Source: Ecdyonurus torrentis (Eukaryota; Arthropoda; Insecta; Ephemeroptera; Heptageniidae). Taken from it: 64,000 nucleotides of DNA. How positions within the stretch are numbered: position 1 is the first letter of the stretch; each line of letters begins with the position of its first letter. The stretch spans positions 21,582,566 to 21,646,565 of the forward strand of contig OX439129.1 of the NCBI GenBank assembly GCA_949318235.1, read 5' to 3'. The position numbers and the translations under genes were made by a program. Of the stretch, positions 21,901-36,644 are shown piece by piece. The notes beneath the pieces were generated by a model. It ran no database searches, was not told the DNA's origin, and saw nothing but the letters and a program-made list of their open reading frames with translations.

Positions 21901-24900
21901 CAGTAGAGCGCAGATAAAAGTAAATATTCTAGCCACTTGATCAGCCAGCGTGGCACAGCCTTATTTGATTCTCTCGATATATGAGAGTAAAAAAAAAAAA
22001 AAAAGAAAGAAATAAAAAAATGAGAGAAAAAAGATCGATTAGAAGAAGCGATGATGTGAGTGAAGTTCAATCCTCAGGGACTCTAAGTGCTACTTTCTTT
22101 GTTATTGGATCTGATATAGCAAAATTATCCTCCTCGACTACTGAAGAGAGAAAAAAAAGCCTTGCCCTACAAACTTCACATAACGCATTTCATATTATTA
22201 TTACTTATAGGTGCTCATGTGCAAAATTTAGATCCATATTCATTCACATGGAATCAATTTCTTTTCTTTAAGGAAATTATTTTTTTTAAAGATCATAAAA
22301 TATAATTCTATATAGTAAAAGAAAATCTATAAGAATTTGAATTTAATGGTGATTTAAAAAAATAATAATAATAATATTATTGCATTTATTTTGTAATGAT
22401 ACTGGATATGTTTTCAAGCATCGTTTAGTGGTGCATGAAATAGTCAAAATGTTAGGTTTAGGGTGTAAGATTTTTTTAATATTAATGGTGTTCAATAAAT
22501 TGTTATGTAATATAGTTACAGTAGAAACGTTTAAACGCCTAGGTTAGTTCTCTTCAAAGACGTTCATTCATTTTGTCCTCTAATTTTTAATGCTTCTTAT
22601 CGATGAGAAATAATCAACTTCTTTTATTTGCTAAAAACATGTAAAAGTGCAACTCGTATGCGTCATATATTTTTCTACGTTCTAACTGTAGTATAGTATT
22701 CTTTAATAATATTATAATATGTGTAAAAAAGTTTTAAATACGTATATAAGAATCTATAGGGTAGTTCCATGACTTTTTTTTTGCTCGCGTCTGATTGGTT
22801 TCACACGGGTTATAAGTATTTTACAATGAACATTAAAAAATATATTATATATTACTTAGTATTGAGAATAGGTATCAGTAAAACGATGACACTAACTACA
22901 AAAATTCATCATAGGCACTGAAACTAAACGTCGTATTAACGACGAGGGTGACCAACTTGGACCGGAAATCGTTACTATATTTTCAAAATAATTCTTTATA
23001 TATTCTTTATTTCCAGCAAAACAAACACTTAAATTTTCAAATAAAATTGAGTAAATTTAATTTTTGTTATTGTTCCGAAAAAAGTTTAAATAATAATTTT
23101 AAACAAGTTTCTAATTTGACTAAAATTTGCCGCTATTTTGCGTGTGGGATAACAAATATTTGGTAGTGTTTTCACATGTTTGACGTAGCTAAATTTTTAA
23201 GTACCATTTCTTCTTTACTTGGGTGTTAATATTATAATTCGCAACCGTCTTGTTTGCGAGATATCAGTCGGTCACCTACCCCCTTAAGCTTAATTCATTA
23301 GAATCTGCATAAACCTTGAAAATCTACTTAATCATCAAAAATTAATATTAATCTAATTGTTCAGTGATTTTGTGTTATCCTTTGAAATGTTTAAAACGTG
23401 TAATGCTCTTTTATGATAAACTGGCAAGGCAAAAGGTGTGGATTAAGGGACGAGTGCAATGGTTTAATGCATACAGTATTGTAAAGCATGAAGCTGCAAA
23501 TCTTGTGATAAAAAGATTATATCGATGTGTTCCACTTCAATCAAGCCAACAGCTGCCGCATCGTCTGGAAACATCGCTCTATATATTTTTTTTACAGCAC
23601 ATATATGCCTATATGAACTTGCTCTCAAAAGTAGCTTTTCATTTGAATTCCCGCTCTATTTTTATTACAACCGTGTTATTTTAATAAGATTTTTCAAGTA
23701 ACGTACGTAACATTACTGTAATATTAAAGTTTTTTCTGTTGAAGGAAAGAGACTGTTATTTTCCTACTCATCGTGACCATGAGCAATGCTATATAAAAAC
23801 AGTTGCTTTTTTATCATACGAAGCTGAAATTTTAATTATATAAGATGAATTTAACTATAAAAGAAAAAAAAATAAATAAACAATAAAAGGTTCTGGTTGC
23901 ATTTTTTTTTAAAAGTTGATATTGTATTTTCATACAAGTTATTTTTTTGTAAAATATGACAGGTTTCTATGTTCGTTGTTTAAAATAATAATAAAATATT
24001 AAATTTACATGCTGTATTTGCATACTAAAACCTTCAACTTAATTCTAAATTATTTCCTCTCTTGCATATATTCTCGATATTCAACATTTTTTTTAATGCT
24101 TTGAAGCATTTATTGTATACTTTATTTTAATAATTTAGCGCAGAGTAAAAGCATAAAAATTTTTTAAATAAAAATTTATGATTGAAAAACTTAAAGGGCT
24201 TTTAAATTTTTTTTTTTTACTTGAGTTAATAAAGAGGCAGTGTATCATAACTCATATAGCGCATTATGTAGCGACATTATTATAAGCCGCGAGTGTCTTT
24301 TTTTTTTTTTTTTTTGTAGTCGTATAAAAAGAAAGAAAAAAATTAAGACGACATAAAAAGTAAACTCAATTTTAAAACGTATACAGAGTATTTTACGACT
24401 TCTTTCGTATTATTATAATAATAATAACTATGCTTTAAGTATAATAATATTATAAAATGTATAATAACTTTAATTTAATGTTTTATACTCTGTAACATTG
24501 TTAAAGCTAAATTTAGTTGTACAATAAGAGATGGTATTTTTGTATTATTTCTTAATTAAAATATATTTTAGTTGATGTTATTTTTTTATGATATGTCGTA
24601 CGCGTGACATTTTTGTGAGTGAGAGAACAGTATAGAAGAGAGAGAGAGAAAAGAGATGACATTTCTTAACAAATGAACGCACAGCAAAAAGTGATTATAT
24701 ATACCATTGTTTTATACTGTTTTTATACATTTGCACACGGAATACATATACGTGACACTAAGCTGTTGTACAGCATGACAACACAGTTTTTTTTTTTTTT
24801 TATCTGTTTACATTCTAGTTGTTGGTACACTTTGAGTCATATATAATAAAAAAACGATGTACACTCGATTATTTTACCATTCAAAATTTTGCGCTAAATT

Positions 24901-24957
24901 TACAATATTATTCTTATGAGAATAATATGCGCTGTAAAATATTATATTACCCCAATC
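15498..24957. other. Gene-poor AT-rich stretch downstream of the last MDN1 exon
   Basis: I find no supported exon on either strand. If MDN1 is intact this is the start of its intron 37. Contents include a 34-base A run at 18,127-18,160, a (TC)n tract at 18,870-18,956, shorter T runs (about 17,767, 21,150, 24,299) and scattered AAT repeats. The open frames of 60-106 codons in this region have the composition of AT-rich non-coding DNA; the longest (23,364-23,684, plus) shows no recognisable domain. Confidence 0.6.
18870..18956. repeat. (TC)n microsatellite, about 87 bp
   Basis: This is an uninterrupted TC dinucleotide tract. It generates artificial leucine/serine-repeat open frames that are not genes. 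Confidence 0.95.
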
Positions 24958-25283
24958 TTAAAGCTATAGACCACATAAAACAACATGTGCTTTTTAATGA
25001 ATAAACACGAAATGGGATCTTCAAAACTGTTAACAATTTAGCTCCACAAGAGAGCGTAAAAATACTGTAAAGTATGCAATTTGCGTGACTATTCATGTTT
25101 CTGACGTCAGAAACATGCAAAAATTAGTAAAAAATGTTGTGCGGGTTGCATAAATCGAAATTTTCTGATCATTGCTACGGAGCTACAGTTGGGTTTTGAG
25201 ACAAACTAAAGTTATTTATAGTAAGTCCCATCAAGTGTTTTGTGATATAAATGCTTATATTTTCATCTTGCCTGTTCCTTCAA
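24958..25283. mobile_element. MITE family B, copy 1
   Basis: It starts TTAAAGCTATAGACCACATA at 24,958 and ends near CTGTTCCTTCAAC at about 25,283. The interior matches the copies at 52,406 and 54,595 over about 300 bases, including the central palindrome TTTCTGACGTCAGAAA (TGACGTCA at 25,102-25,109) and a GTTGTGCGGGTTGCATAAAT segment. Its right terminus is degraded, whereas the left retains TTAA. Confidence 0.75.
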
Positions 25284-28200
25284 CAGTACATACAGTTTTT
25301 CTGCAATGAAATTTGATTTTCTATTTATGTAGTGTTTTATTACTGTACTAAAAAAACAAACATATAAATTAATAATAAATTCATTATGTATATTAATAAA
25401 ATCACATCAATTTAAAGAAAATGATTCTACATCATGATCATAATATATGACATTAATATTAGTAAAATTTCAAATATGCCAGTCCGCAATTTAGTTTTTT
25501 TTTAATAGTCACGTGAGAATTTAAATAGTTAACATTTATGTGACCCAACTTTACTCAGCGGTCGCTTTATAAATACCCCTATATAATTAAATATCACAAT
25601 GACCGTTATGCGTCAATGTAAATTTAAAAATTATACGCAATGTTTTGATACGCTCGATATGCAAATATAAATAATTATTAAATAAACGAATCGGTACAAT
25701 ATTATTATATAAACCAAATAATACTTTAAAATGTAAAGTAATGATAAAATGGTACAGAACATGATATTAAAACGAAAAATACTAGGTTCACAGTACCATA
25801 AACCTAAACGTTCACGAATTTAAGTGACTATGTTAATTTAAATGATAATTCACTTACGTTGTTTTAACTTTAATTTACATTGACAATGTAACCTTCATAT
25901 TATATCTGTGTTAAATTTATTTTATAAGACCTAAATGTGAAGTATATTATGTCATAAGAGGTACATTTACTGTGTTTTGACGCTGAAAACGATCTTTGTG
26001 ACGGTTGTTGTGAGATGTGACGCCTTATCAAGTGTACATAGCGAGTGCAAAAACATGCGACACCTCCGCTCTTGTCATCTGAGAGCGTCAACCAAACATG
26101 TCAAACAGATAGAGGGGGGACAGGTGACCTTTATGTAATATTCATCTTATGTAGGGTCTATGCATTCATGTTATAAAGTCGACGCCATATTATGCTGGAG
26201 TACTCAATGCATAAGCTGGTATAGGAAAATGACTCATTTTGCCAATTTAAAAATACAGCATTATTTTTGAGAGCATTGATGCTGTTAATAGGTTGAATTA
26301 ACATGTGAGAAAAAAAAGTTGACCGATTTTTCTTCGAAATAGCCAAAAACGAAGTTTGTCCTATGCTGAGCAATATTATTCATTGCTCCAGTATGGCATC
26401 GAAGCGCATCAAATATGACGTCAGGTGGATACATCCTATTGTATAAACACAATCAAATTATTAACAAAACTTCTTTAATTGTGACGTAAATTTTAATACC
26501 GTTATTTTTACTCTTATAATCTCCCTCTTAAAAATTATGGAAATCCTCTTATAATAAATTCTCAATCTTGTTAAGAAGCAAATTATGTGATGAATCAGCC
26601 GGTTGTTAGGTACCTTTATAATGCTATAAAATAATTATCAATTATTTTAAAAACAGTCTAACATGTTGAAGTCTTCTTGTTTCCATACTTACCTTTATTT
26701 CCTGAAATAAACAGAAGGCTTTTAAGACATTTTGGTCAATTGTATTTATTAACTGAAAAGTATTTAAGTAATAATTTTTATTAATTTGTATTTAATGTAC
26801 ATAATAATATTATTTTTAATTATATATACATTTATAAATATAATTTAGAAACCATTATGATGTAAGTTTATATAGGCACTGTTTTATAATACACAACAAC
26901 ATTCCTGTGTTGATTTTCTTCGTGTAGAAAAAAATCATTATTAAGATGTCTCACTTTTTTTTTATTATTATTTATTATTGCACTTTGCACTTAACTACAA
27001 CACAGAGAATCGTACGTAATAAATTAATATACCTTTGCGTGGAGAATCATACGTCAATATTGCCGAAACCTTTTCATATATAGATTTTTGTAAGCGGCTT
27101 TAAAGAAACATGGGGAAAACAAAATCAGTTTTATTTTAGTTACAGACATATAATATCAATCAAAATTGATTTTATTTGAGTGGGGTACTGTTTATAGACT
27201 AAAAGCAATTTAAGAGAGATTCAGAAAATATTTCTATTTTTAAAAAAGAAGAATAAAAGAAAATAAAAATTGACGTATCTTTCTACATACTTTAAGGCTT
27301 ACAAAAATACACACACCTGAGATTAATAATAACATCGAATACAATTTTATTTTTTTTAATAATAAAAAATGTTGACACACAGTATAGGTTATGGCATCAA
27401 ATTTAATAGTCATAACAACGTAATTATATTTATCTGACGCGCTTGTCTTATAGCTAAAATACAATCTATAAGCCAAATACGATAAGTTTACGTTATTACG
27501 ATTATTTTTAACTGCAATAAGATCTAAACAACAACAGATATTGAACAACTTTGGATATATATTATATTAAAAAAAAAAAAAAGTTTTTTTTTCTGTTAAG
27601 GAACTCTATTTTATAACAACAACAGTAAAGTGTTACAATAAGTGTGGTAATATATATGAACAAAACGTGTCTAATAACTATTTTATTTATATATATTATA
27701 TAGTAATTCTGTACAACACCAAGCTCTTTTTTTTTTTTTTTTTTTTTTTTTTATTAAATTTTTTTTTCTTCTTCTTTACTTTAAAGTCACAGGCACGCTC
27801 TACACAAAATTGCGGAAATTGGAGGTTCGCCTGCAATTCGCCAGTAATAAGCAGAGCGCCAGGGGGTATATTATATAGTAGAGTTTGTCAATATAAGGTG
27901 GAGTTACATGACAAAGTTATATTCAAGATGACATTCACATTTATTTAACATGTATGTATATTACATTGAGATTAAAACATATTACTACTATATAAATACT
28001 ATGTCTTTAACGCGAATAAAATTACTGCATGGAAGTAAGTAGGATTTTGTTATAATATATCTGTATATATTATGTAAATTCAACTACAAAGATATGCATT
28101 TTAAAAGAGAGCAATGGAAACTAAAGATCATTCATTATGTAGTTCCTCCTTACAAATTCTTATTGTTATATGCAGGGGTGTTATGAGATTTTTTTTTTTT

Positions 28201-30246
28201 TAAATGTTGTGATTTTAGAGCTTTGATTTCCATTGCACAATAATCAGAAATTACACTTTAACATCAATGCAAAGTTACAAGCGCTACAGTAAATTTAAAA
28301 ATTTTCTTATAGTTTAAGTACACAAAGTATGTATTATGTAATCTATTTAACTAAATATTAAACAATGAAAAAAATGATTGATTTATGATTTTTATTATCT
28401 ACATTTAAAGATATTAATTTTATTATTTTATTTACAGTGTGGTATAGCACCTTTAGTATTTTTTTTTATTGAAAAATGTTTTATAATATAATTTTATAAT
28501 AAAGCGAACATTTATATGTAATGAAAAACTTCCTGTTTTAGCAGTGAAATATATTTATTTTATATCAATATCCGTTTGCTTTCACTCACTCTCTTTTGCA
28601 CTTACACACACATAACACACGTACAATATAGTAAAGTTTTGTTTCCTTGAAATATTTTAATTTGATTGCAGATTTTTTAATAATTTATTAACACTTGGGA
28701 CTCAAAAGTTATAAGTTATTTAATTGAAATAAAAAGCTTTATTTAAAGTTTTGTTTTCCGCATCATAATCTCATGGGATTTTTTTTCCTTCATTTTTTTT
28801 TTGTTACACATATTTCTATTAAACGCAATTGGCTTTGAAATTGAAGCACACGTTTAAAATAAATAAATAAAATGACTCCCTTATAACTTAGTTTTAAATT
28901 AACTCTATTAATACAAAATTATTTGTTCTCTTTTCATTGGTTTTCAGTTTTTAAAGTGTGCATTAGAGGAGTGCATGTCTAACAAATCCCATAAGGATTA
29001 CGCTAATAAAAATGCATTGAAAGCGGGTGATGCGTTGCTTATCACTGGTGGGGATTGCAAAGCATAATATATTTATACGACAACTTTGGATCGCTTTCGT
29101 ACAAAAACTTTAAACTGTAGTATACAGCAAAACGTTCCAAAAGTAAGAAAATGATAAATTATGTATTTTTAGTTAAATTCTCACTGCTCTTTTATATAGT
29201 CAGAAAATTGGAATAAGATCACGTGTTTAGAGCAAGAAAGAATTTGTGCAAAAATCATTGATTTATTTCTAAGCTAAAATTGTGCCATGTGGTTTAATTT
29301 GGGTTTGGTATTATATCATAGTATGGTTACATTTTATTGATTGTTAAATGCAATATAAAATTAATTAGTTTTATTTTGTCTAATAAGTTTCTTATGATAA
29401 TTCTCAAGAGAAACATCAAACGTATGACGTCATTTAGGTCCATTAACAAAGTGTAGTTATTTGTGACTTTGACACCGCATCAACTTAAAAACATTTGACA
29501 GTAGACAACATTATCAACTTTTCAACACTCATTCATTGTTTTTCATGACTTCAACGTACTGTGCTAATGCATATTTTTACATCCTTGGCCATGTAAAAGT
29601 AAACGTGGATTTTTTTTGTATATTATATATTTATAAACGTATAAACATCAAAGACCACTTTAAATTTAGATAAAAGAGAAGAAAAGTAAAAGGTTATTTT
29701 GAAAGTAAAATACGCAGTGGATTTCATATAACTTTTCTCAAGTAAAGTTTGATATTGTTAAAATATGTAAAGAACAACAATTGTTCTTCTGTATTAATTA
29801 TAATAATTATTTCTTGTTTTTGAGAGCGTGTTAATATTTATTTTGCGAACTCATTTATGGTTTTTTTATACACAGTTGAAATTAACACAATAAAATTTTC
29901 TTCAACAAACTTTCTCATTTCTTTGCTTAAAATAATTTATTAATGTTTGCTCTTATTTATATAAATATAGCACGAAAATTGAATTTTGAACATTTATCCT
30001 CAGATTAAGTGAAGGTACGAAAAGTTTTACTGGGTGACTTGAGAAAGTTATAATGCTTATCTCTTGGTAGCACGTTTTCTATCAAATGTACTTACGTCTA
30101 ACTTATAGAAGTTAACAATTAATCACAAAATACTGTCAAAATATCGTGACTTTACATCACATCTATGCACTATGTGTGTGAGTTTTCAAATTTCACACAT
30201 GGGGAACTTCGAAATTGACTGAAATCGATTGGAATAAAAGAAGACG

Positions 30247-30278
<32 letters not shown>

Positions 30279-31284
30279 GCGTACGTGAGAAAAGTATGAA
30301 TAAAGTGGACTTCTTCTCTTTTTCCTATTCAAAATTGGCATTCGTTAAAGAAATTTTGTAATACACTGAAATAAATTTGTGAAATTCTTTTCAGTTATGG
30401 CTTGCTCATATTATATGCGGCTAAAAAAGCCCTGTATGTGCTATAAGTTTAGTTTATAATTAATTATTATTATTAACACATTTGTATAAAAAAAAAAGTT
30501 AGCCCTGAGAAATAATACGATGAAATGTCAGTTTTGTGTAAAAATCAAATTAAACCATCAATAAACCGATGTAAAACAATTAAAAAAAATTCACTTTTTA
30601 ATTAGTTTAATTAATTATTTTTACATATGAAATTACCAGATAAATTATTGTACTTAATAAAAACCCAGGTGTTGTTTTTAATAATTAATTAAATTTAAAA
30701 AAAATTGGATCGTGTAAATGTCAATTCACATTATCTGAACGAGAGTTGTTATTTTTTACACTAGCTAATTTGCGGTGGTGGGAAAAAAACATTAGCGTTA
30801 AAACGAAATCGATGAAAAGCGTCTATCAATATTTATTTAACAATCACTTTATGTCCTCAGAGACAGAAATTGTTCAAAGAAAAAATAATAATATTTATTC
30901 TACTTTTTCAATTTATTATTCACACTCGGCTAATAAAATCTTTCTATATCAAACATTTGTATAAGAAGAGATAAAAGTGTCAAAGAAAAAAAATTATAAA
31001 AAAAATAAAATGTTACAAACTTTTTTGAAGTAACAAAAAATTATTTGTATTATCTACCTTAACTTTATGATTGATATCGTATTTTTTTTGTCGATTCTTC
31101 TTTTTAAACCTTTTGTATACTTTGTATAGTTTCAGTAACGCCCATATCATGTGTTATTATTTTTTAACAATAGGCGTCCCTTTTATCTATTATGCCTGAT
31201 GTTGTTTTTAAAATTGCCTCAATTAAAGGAATTTTTCAAAGTTCAGTTACTTTGACTGTTACCACACATTTGGAATCATTAAAT
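25284..31284. other. Gene-poor AT-rich stretch between MITE B copy 1 and the receptor gene
   Basis: No supported coding exon is seen on either strand. It holds T runs at about 27,727-27,752, an A run at about 30,247-30,276 and many AAT/ATT microrepeats. Nothing matches the missing MDN1 domains. Confidence 0.55.
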
Positions 31285-31290
31285 TTTATT
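31285..31290 (-). terminator. Candidate poly(A) signal for the receptor gene
   Basis: TTTATT on the plus strand reads AATAAA on the minus strand, 109-114 bases downstream of the receptor stop codon. In such AT-rich DNA the hexamer is frequent, so this is only a plausible site. Confidence 0.3.
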
Positions 31291-31398
31291 TTTTTTTATT
31301 ACGATACTAATTGAAGAGTAAGTTGTGAAAAATAGCACAGATCAAGAAGAAGCACCCATCTACATTTGGAGATAGTCATATGATTGGAGATAGGGGAT

Positions 31399-34300
31399 TC
31401 ACTCGCTGGAGAACTGGGGGGAGTCAATACGTGAAGGGGGCATATTACGACCAGGAGAACCGGGAGAGTAACGTTGCTGCTGAGATCCACTGTTGGGGGG
31501 CTGTTGAGAGAGAGGAACAGGGGGTGAAGGCTGCCAAGGGTCAGTGCTAGAGGTCATTTCGGTCACCATCATACCACCGTGATGCTCCTGCAACATTATG
31601 TCAATTACACAAGATTAAATAAGTTGACGTTATTATTAAAATTACAATAACTTGTAAATACTTACCGAAAGGTGTCGAGTAGGTTGAGTGACGACCACAG
31701 GCCCGGGAAGTTGATGTTGCATGGTTCTGAGAGGTGCCGGTGCTGCTGGTGGAGGTGGTTCAGGAGGCAACCAAAGCAGCTCACAACGCCACCACCAGCA
31801 GCACACGTCAAGCGCGGCGTGACGGAGACCACGATGTAGCACCACAAACAAACTGGGGTTGACGAAAGCGTGCACATACGCCACGTGAAGTGTCACCTGT
31901 ATGACATAACAAAAGTTATATTTATTCAGTGAAGTCAAAAAAATTACAATGATAGAAAACTGACCTCATAGCTGAGTGCACTGGCATCTCTACCGGGCTG
32001 AAGAAGTGTGACAAGGAAGAGTGGACCCCAGAAAATGACGTACGCTGAAGTAATGACCATGAACATCTTCACTCGTTGTACTCCCTCACGTTCCATTCGG
32101 CGAATGTAATTGCAGATACGTCGGTGATCTTCACCTCCTCGTCCTGACTCACCTTGCTGACTTCCACCCCCAGTCACGCTAATCATCGTTGTTACCAGGC
32201 CTGCTACTCGAACAGCCTGCAAGGTAACATAACAAGCGTACTTTTTAATATTGCAATACTTACTGCACTGTTGTGACTAAAAGTTGTAAAGGCAAGAAAT
32301 TAATATTTTTTTTCAAATGATACTTGAATACAGAAAAACTCTAAACATGAAGGGAAAAAACAAAACAAAAACGGTGACCATCTTGCAAAATTTTCAAAAC
32401 GAAACTTTTGAAAAGAAACAAAATTTCCGCCCATTATTATTATTTTTTTTTTTTTGCTTGTTTGTGTTTGTTATCTGATGGTCACGGTTTCCTAAATTTT
32501 TGCCATTGGTACCATACCATCGACGTTCAAACTACATTATAGAGAGTAAACTTTTGATTTTCATTGATACGAGCCTTCTAACTACAAACCATAATTGTAT
32601 TATTTAATATGAATCACTTATATTATCGTTTGACGTATAATTTCGTGGAATAAATTTTGGTGATAATTTGCATAGAGTGATGCATGATAGTTATAATCTT
32701 ACTGCTGTCGTTGTACTGTGCTTATTTGAGCAGAATTTATTCCTTTGTGGAGATGAATCACACATGTTGTCACGTATGTTATACCATGATAGAGGACTTT
32801 TGGGGACTAAAATTCACATTCAAATGAATGGAGGTAATAATAATACTTCAAATTGTATGCATGCTTATATATTTACAATGTTCAGCAACCCTTTTACTGG
32901 CAACGATTTACAATCTCTTTTACAAAAATTTGTAAATACATTTTTTATGCATTGTAATTCAAATTATTATTTCAAATTTTAGACATAAAATTCGTATATA
33001 TATTTTTATGACCAAACTTACTTTTTATTTTTATTTTATTTTTTTTTTTATTTATTTTTTTTTGTAATATTTACAGCCAACATATTTTTATGATATATTT
33101 TTTCAAATGATAAATTTAAACATATAGACATAGACATGTACACACACACAGAGAGAGAGAGAAAATTATCATGGTCAAGATAATTTTAATGGGCTTAGAA
33201 GAGTAACTGCAAAATGGTCGATTTTTTTTTTTTTTTTTTTTTTTTACACAGGAATAAATTATTGCAGTATGTAGCTTTTTGTTAAAGATTGCATGTACTT
33301 TTTTTTTTATCCACTTATGCAGCATTTATTTTTATTGTAAAGTACTGTGCGGTAACGTGTTTGAACGAAAGGCCAAACTTACGGATGCCCATTTGCTAAT
33401 ATTTTAAAGTGTTATTTTTTTTTTTATTTTTTTTTATTTTTAATTCTTCATTTTGTAATGGATGTAATTGGATTTTTTTAAAATAAGTATTTAAAAAAGA
33501 AGCTAGTCAACTTACAGTATAACAGTTACAATTAGCGTTTGGTATATTTATTAAAGTGGTAGAAAAAGCGTAATAGAAAGTATATTAGTAGCAGAATATC
33601 TCACCTGCACGTTGGCTTTGGTTAGATCTCTGTGCAGCTTATGCAGATGGAACAGCGTGAGCGCCACACATAGCACATTGATGATAATCCATAGTACATT
33701 AAGCACATAATGCCTGAAGGGACCATGCACCAGTGGACAGCTGGGAGCATTGTGGTTCGTTTCCGAGTTGGCTGCTAGTGCTCCACTCAGAAAAGTGGGT
33801 CCCAGATTGATGGTAATACTCGCAAACCAAATCATGAAAGTACCAAACAATACGCATTGAGGAGAGTCCATAAGTAGTGGAGCTACAGTGGTGGCTGAAT
33901 TGTAGCGTCGTGGACCTCTTAGTGAGCGTTCCCCTCCTTCTTCGTCCTCGTCCTAATTGTCAAACACAAAGAATGTAGCAGATAAAGCTTTGTGATACAA
34001 ATTGTATAACATTTTCTATACATTAATATAAAAATGTTCAATTGGAAATGTGCATTAATTTGAATAATTTCTAATTGTAACATAAAAAACTATAACTATT
34101 TTTCACATTTTAATAACCATTCAATCATTGTATGAATTCATTTTTTCATTTTAAAAATAAAATTATTATATAGTAATCAATGGAAACTATTCTAACTTTT
34201 TTATTACTATTTTTTTTGTTGTATTTATTATCACGTATTTTTTAATGTGGTATTTTTTAAAAAGCTAATGTAACAAATATTAAAAAGAAATGACAGAATA

Positions 34301-35815
34301 AAAAAAAAAAACGTCCTCATTTTAGTAGAACTACCTAATTTCATTACTATTGACGACAAGCATGATAAAAAGAACATGTTTTTAATGAAATACATTTTGC
34401 TGAAAAGGTTTTGATTAAAATGTGAAAGCTCTGCAAATTTGTTAAAATCGAAACTTGTATAAAGAGCATTATTGCTATTTCCCTTTTATTTATAATTAAG
34501 TCTTGTCTCGTTTACTTCCTCTCTATAGAAAATAAGATTAAAGCTTCTTTCTTACATAGAATGGCAATTTCAAGTTCTAATTTTAAATTGCTGTATCGAA
34601 AAAACTGAATAACCTATATAAGCGAACACGATATAACGACCCAGACAAAACTTAACGCCATTACCTATACTAGGGTGACCTGCGCTTGTTGAACTTTTTT
34701 TTTTTAGGTATGTTTAGTATTTTTCTCCTTTTTTATTGGTTTAATAAATAAAATGTAAAAATGATTTGTTAAATTTCATATTGTTAGTGAAGTGGCGTTC
34801 TTTCAACTAAAATATTTGGTCTAGACAAGGATGAAAAATATCAACGGCTTTTAAAAGCGTTGTATGTTTTGTTGTTGACGGTATTTTGTAGTGTAACTTA
34901 TAATACTACAACAAAACAAAAAAGATCGCACCTCATCATCTTCTTCTTCGTCTTCCTCATCCCCTGGGAAGACTGGTGAGTCGTTGAGCACCGTAGTGAG
35001 CATGTTGACTGTGGACACCGTGACCAGCAGCAGGAAGGCTGTCTCAACCAGGGAACATTTGTTCACTGGTTGACATCGCAGGATACTTAACCCCAGTGGT
35101 AGTAATATTGCTGCCCTGGCGCAGTCTACCATGGCCTGGTGAAATAGAAGGCCCTGAGACCACCTGAAACATAAGTTTAGCAACCATTTATGAAAGTAAT
35201 TGATGTCATCCAAAACTTTCTTCGTGACCTTCAAAATATTAACTTATTCAAATGTATAAATTAAATATACAAAATATATTATATATATACTTCTCGCTTC
35301 TTATAATCAAAGTTTGTAATAGTACTTTTTCTCTTACTGAGTAATATACATTCTGACGTGAAACATATTATAAGCTTTTATAGTTCAGTTTATTGAACAA
35401 GATAAATGATGAAAAAATGGTATCGCCGTTTTTATTTCCTTTGAGACTAAATCTGTACTTTTACTAACAAGTTTTTTTTCTTTCTCTCTATTCTTTTAAC
35501 CATTTATTTTCATATAAAGATTTTCTTTTTAATTATCTTGTTAGGTGAGTATTTATCAGCTGTTTGTATGTCAATAAAATACACTTAACTTGTGCGTCAC
35601 GTAATCAGTGTTACAGGTGAACATTAGTTTCACAACCAATAAAATGCCTCAGAAAACAAGAGAACATAAGTCTTGCTTTAGAGGTCGTTACAACTAAATT
35701 AACAGTGACGTCATATACCCTAGGGATTTATATACCTGTATATATACAACAGCTAAAATTTCTACAAAAAAACATTTATTAAAATTTTTGTTTGTTTGCT
35801 TTTTTGTTTATTTAG

Positions 35816-35846
<31 letters not shown>

Positions 35847-36562
35847 ACTTAACTAACTTTTGCGTATACACCAACTTTTTTATTCTAAACAAAATTGAGT
35901 TAGAAAAAACTAAAAAACCAATTGACTTGTAAAATTTAATAAATAAAAAAAAAATATATATACAAATTCATAGTGCTACTGACTATTACAAGTTTATTAC
36001 CTTGCATGATTTATGTCCTATATAATTTTTTATAACATATAGATTGAAAGTAATCAAATGTTAATATCTCATAAATTATTAATGTATTTATTTGAAGTTA
36101 GAAAATTTATATTCTTGTCTTTAAAATATGACGCTAAATGTGCGAGCTTACAGCAATCATATGATTTATTCATATTTTGTAGTTGTTTGCACCTCAGGGG
36201 TTGCGTGTGTAGAATTGAGTAAGCACTACTGTGGGAGGGATATATATTTACTGTATGAGAGAAATTTGCAGTGATGTGTGTATTGTAGAGAACTATCTCT
36301 TTATTGTTACCAACATTTCTGTAATAATTTCTTTCTGAACTTTTGAAATTTTTTTAAAAAAAAATGTACATAAAATATCTAACGAAAACGAATAATAATA
36401 ATCTTTAAATTTTTTGTTCGAAGAAGTTACTTGCGGTTACGGTTGATTGTTATACTGAATGATAATTCATTTATAACTATCTAATTACATAAGGATTGAT
36501 GTAGGCTTTCACGTTTCAAAATGATTATTATTAATTTATTTTGAGTATAATGTAATACAAAT

Positions 36563-36644
<82 letters not shown>

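Noticed and set aside
23364..23684. 106-codon plus-strand open frame
   Set aside because: No domain, no biased codon use that I can see, and no splice or promoter context. The length is compatible with chance in a 64-kb window.
32367..32492. Imperfect inverted repeat around ACGGTGACCATC in receptor intron 3
   Set aside because: Only about 13 bases pair, with no clear ends or target duplication.
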